DNA of 64,000 bases from Rhopalosiphum padi. Taxonomy: Eukaryota > Arthropoda > Insecta > Hemiptera > Aphididae. The stretch lies in contig NC_083597.1 of assembly GCF_020882245.1 (NCBI RefSeq), positions 79,648,152 to 79,712,151 on the forward strand. The letters are read 5' to 3'. Shown here piece after piece: positions 62,684-64,000 of the stretch; positions within the stretch are counted from its first letter, which is position 1; each line of letters opens with the position of its first letter. The translations under genes and the position numbers were made by a program. The notes below the pieces were generated by a model. That model ran no database searches and was not told where the DNA came from. It was given only the letters and a program-made list of their open reading frames with translations.

Positions 62684-62760
62684 CAGTGGCGGCTACCGAG
62701 CGCGCGCATTATAGATTCGGTGCAGAGGCCACTGGCCCCCTCTGCCAGAGACGTGCACAA
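62684..62760. mobile_element. Possible hAT-type transposon end
   Basis: CAGTGGCGGCTACC at 62684 matches the CAGNGGCGG terminus frequent in hAT elements. It is followed by a hairpin, GCAGAGG (62722-62728) with CCTCTGC (62739-62745), around a GGCC-ACT-GGCC palindrome. No second terminus, 8-bp target duplication or transposase was found. Confidence 0.25.
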
Positions 62761-63108
62761 TATATATATATAGGTATCTAATATTCAACGTTTCCTCTGA
62801 AAAAGTCAAAGAACCCTTTAATCTCTCGTTTCTAAGTATTACAGTATGTATACATATACATCATATATACTTACGATACCACCACTGTTAGAGTATAAAA
62901 TATTATTATTATTATAAAATATCGCGTGTACTTCCTATATATACCTACATATTATATACACTGCCGTCAACTCGCACGTGACGTTGTATCGATCGCCATT
63001 TTCCGGTGTACGATTTCTCCGCAGATGTGTGCCGACGTTGGTATCCGATAAATCACTTTACGGGTGGTTCGATCCCGCCCGCTCATATAGATCCACGCCG
63101 TGACTGCA

Positions 63109-63123
63109 GATGATGATGATGAT
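63109..63123. repeat. (GAT)5 microsatellite
   Basis: Five GAT units; (AAT)n follows at 63241-63258. Confidence 0.85.
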
Positions 63124-63760
63124 TAGGACGATATTATGGTTGCAGAACTTATATACAGCATTATTGTCGTCCCGACGACGGCTGCAGATGCACCATCATC
63201 TGGTCACACGCGTGCAGCCGACCAAGTTTTACAAAAAAAAAATAATAATAATAATAAATATTTTTAAAATGTACGAAATCGTTTGTATTAGTCTCTGCTG
63301 AAAAACCTTTAGTCGAAAAAAATGAAAAAACTAAAAAGCGTGCGACCACAAACCTCCTCGTATAAAATTGTTTTCTAGCTACATAATAATATAATATATT
63401 AAGGTGTATATAAAGTTTAAGGAATTCGATTGATTGACGCGGAGTGTATAATAATATTATGTATTAGGTACCTATATATTATATACTACGGTGTCCATGA
63501 TCGTAAATGCCGACTATTTCTCATCTGACGTTTTTACGGACAGTATTAAAAACAACCAGGTATAATAAATATTATATTATAAAAGTATACATCGAAAACA
63601 ATTAATTCCATATGACAATATCATATAGTAATAAAATATATATAGCATTGATAGTAAGTAGTAACCGACTTGTTTGATAGCATTGTATATTTGTATACAG
63701 TATATTCCATTAAACCACGGTTACCAGAACGGTCGTTTTATTGTCGAAATCGATTTTATG

Positions 63761-63766
<6 letters not shown>

Positions 63767-63792
<26 letters not shown>
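63767..63792. repeat. (AT)13 microsatellite
   Basis: Thirteen uninterrupted AT units, the longest AT tract in the window. The remainder, 63561-64000, is AT-rich without a gene. Confidence 0.95.
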
Positions 63793-63794
<2 letters not shown>

Positions 63795-64000
63795 AATACG
63801 CCACAGATTGATTTAAGACTTATACGGTACAGACGTGTTCATTTCGTCATTACCTAATTTTTATTGAGAAAAAAAATGCTCGTTCGACTTCAATATAAAT
63901 ATAGTGATAATTATTTTATACTTAAACTATCGACGAATGCAGGATTTACTCAAATCTTGCACTATTCACGTTCGATCTGCTATGAAATAGTTCAATCAAA

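Larger units (their letters stand above)
62081..63560. other. CpG-rich block
   Basis: CpG-rich with a TAATAATATATTAT-type AT patch, an hAT-end-like segment at 62684-62760, (TTA)n near 62899-62914 and (GAT)n at 63109-63123. Donor-like GTAAGTATA on the minus strand near 62870 has an AT-rich upstream and no exon support. Confidence 0.45.

Noticed and set aside
63063..63079. tRNA T-arm-like GGTGG-TTCGATC-CCGCC
   Set aside because: The upstream sequence has no D-arm, anticodon arm or matching acceptor stem, so it is not a tRNA.

Overview
The window reads as nuclear DNA of an insect, most likely an aphid (Sternorrhyncha: Aphididae). This is inferred from base composition and word usage: a strongly AT-rich background full of ATAATATTATAATA-type words, repeated GTACCTA / TAGGTACCTATA words (for example near 63466), very many (AT)n, (TAA)n and (TG)n microsatellites, and CpG-rich blocks without CpG depletion. 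No complete gene of a recognised family was found on either strand. There is no rRNA, convincing tRNA, recognisable conserved insect microRNA, CRISPR array, bacterial-type operon or autonomous transposon with a recognisable transposase. The best description is a gene desert, either intergenic or inside a very long intron.

Layout: AT-rich stretches (about 1-880, 2741-6900, 11000-13060, 13460-17300, 18060-20500, 24230-24900, 26420-29760, 31300-33190, 35120-37400, 38270-40200, 41540-42380, 45060-49080, 49700-50900, 53060-54640, 55830-56560, 57200-58690, 60740-62080) alternate with CpG-rich blocks of 0.3-3 kb. The main CpG-rich blocks are 881-2460, 6900-10990, 13070-13450, 17320-18060, 20500-24230, 24900-26400, 29760-31300, 33190-34140, 37400-38270, 40200-41540, 42380-45060, 49080-49690, 50900-53060, 54640-55830, 56560-57200, 58690-60740 and 62080-63560. 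The CpG-rich blocks hold almost everything of interest: G-quadruplex-forming tracts, long perfect inverted repeats, clustered AACCGGT and TAATTA-type sites, GAGA-like tracts and the few gene-like signals.

The most gene-like places are four. (1) 33252-34275 (+): TATA-like box, TCAGT initiator, a 363-nt leader without any ATG, then a 102-aa ATG ORF, an overlapping 79-aa ORF and a downstream AATAAA. (2) 59530-58689 (-): an ATG-free CpG-rich leader ending in tandem strong splice donors, a 312-nt GT-AG intron, a 34-aa ORF starting three bases after the acceptor, and AATAAA. (3) 7534-7199 (-): a 111-codon ATG ORF of even composition. (4) 49323-49684 (+): a 120-codon open frame behind a strong polypyrimidine/CAG acceptor. 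None has a recognised domain and all may be chance. Two DNA-transposon relics are supported: a fold-back element at 39406-40020 and a pogo/Tigger-type terminal inverted repeat at 41981-42040. The most unusual structural signal is at 17531-17572, where four G-tracts are separated by a loop that is itself a perfect hairpin. No functional link between the candidate genes can be drawn from the sequence.
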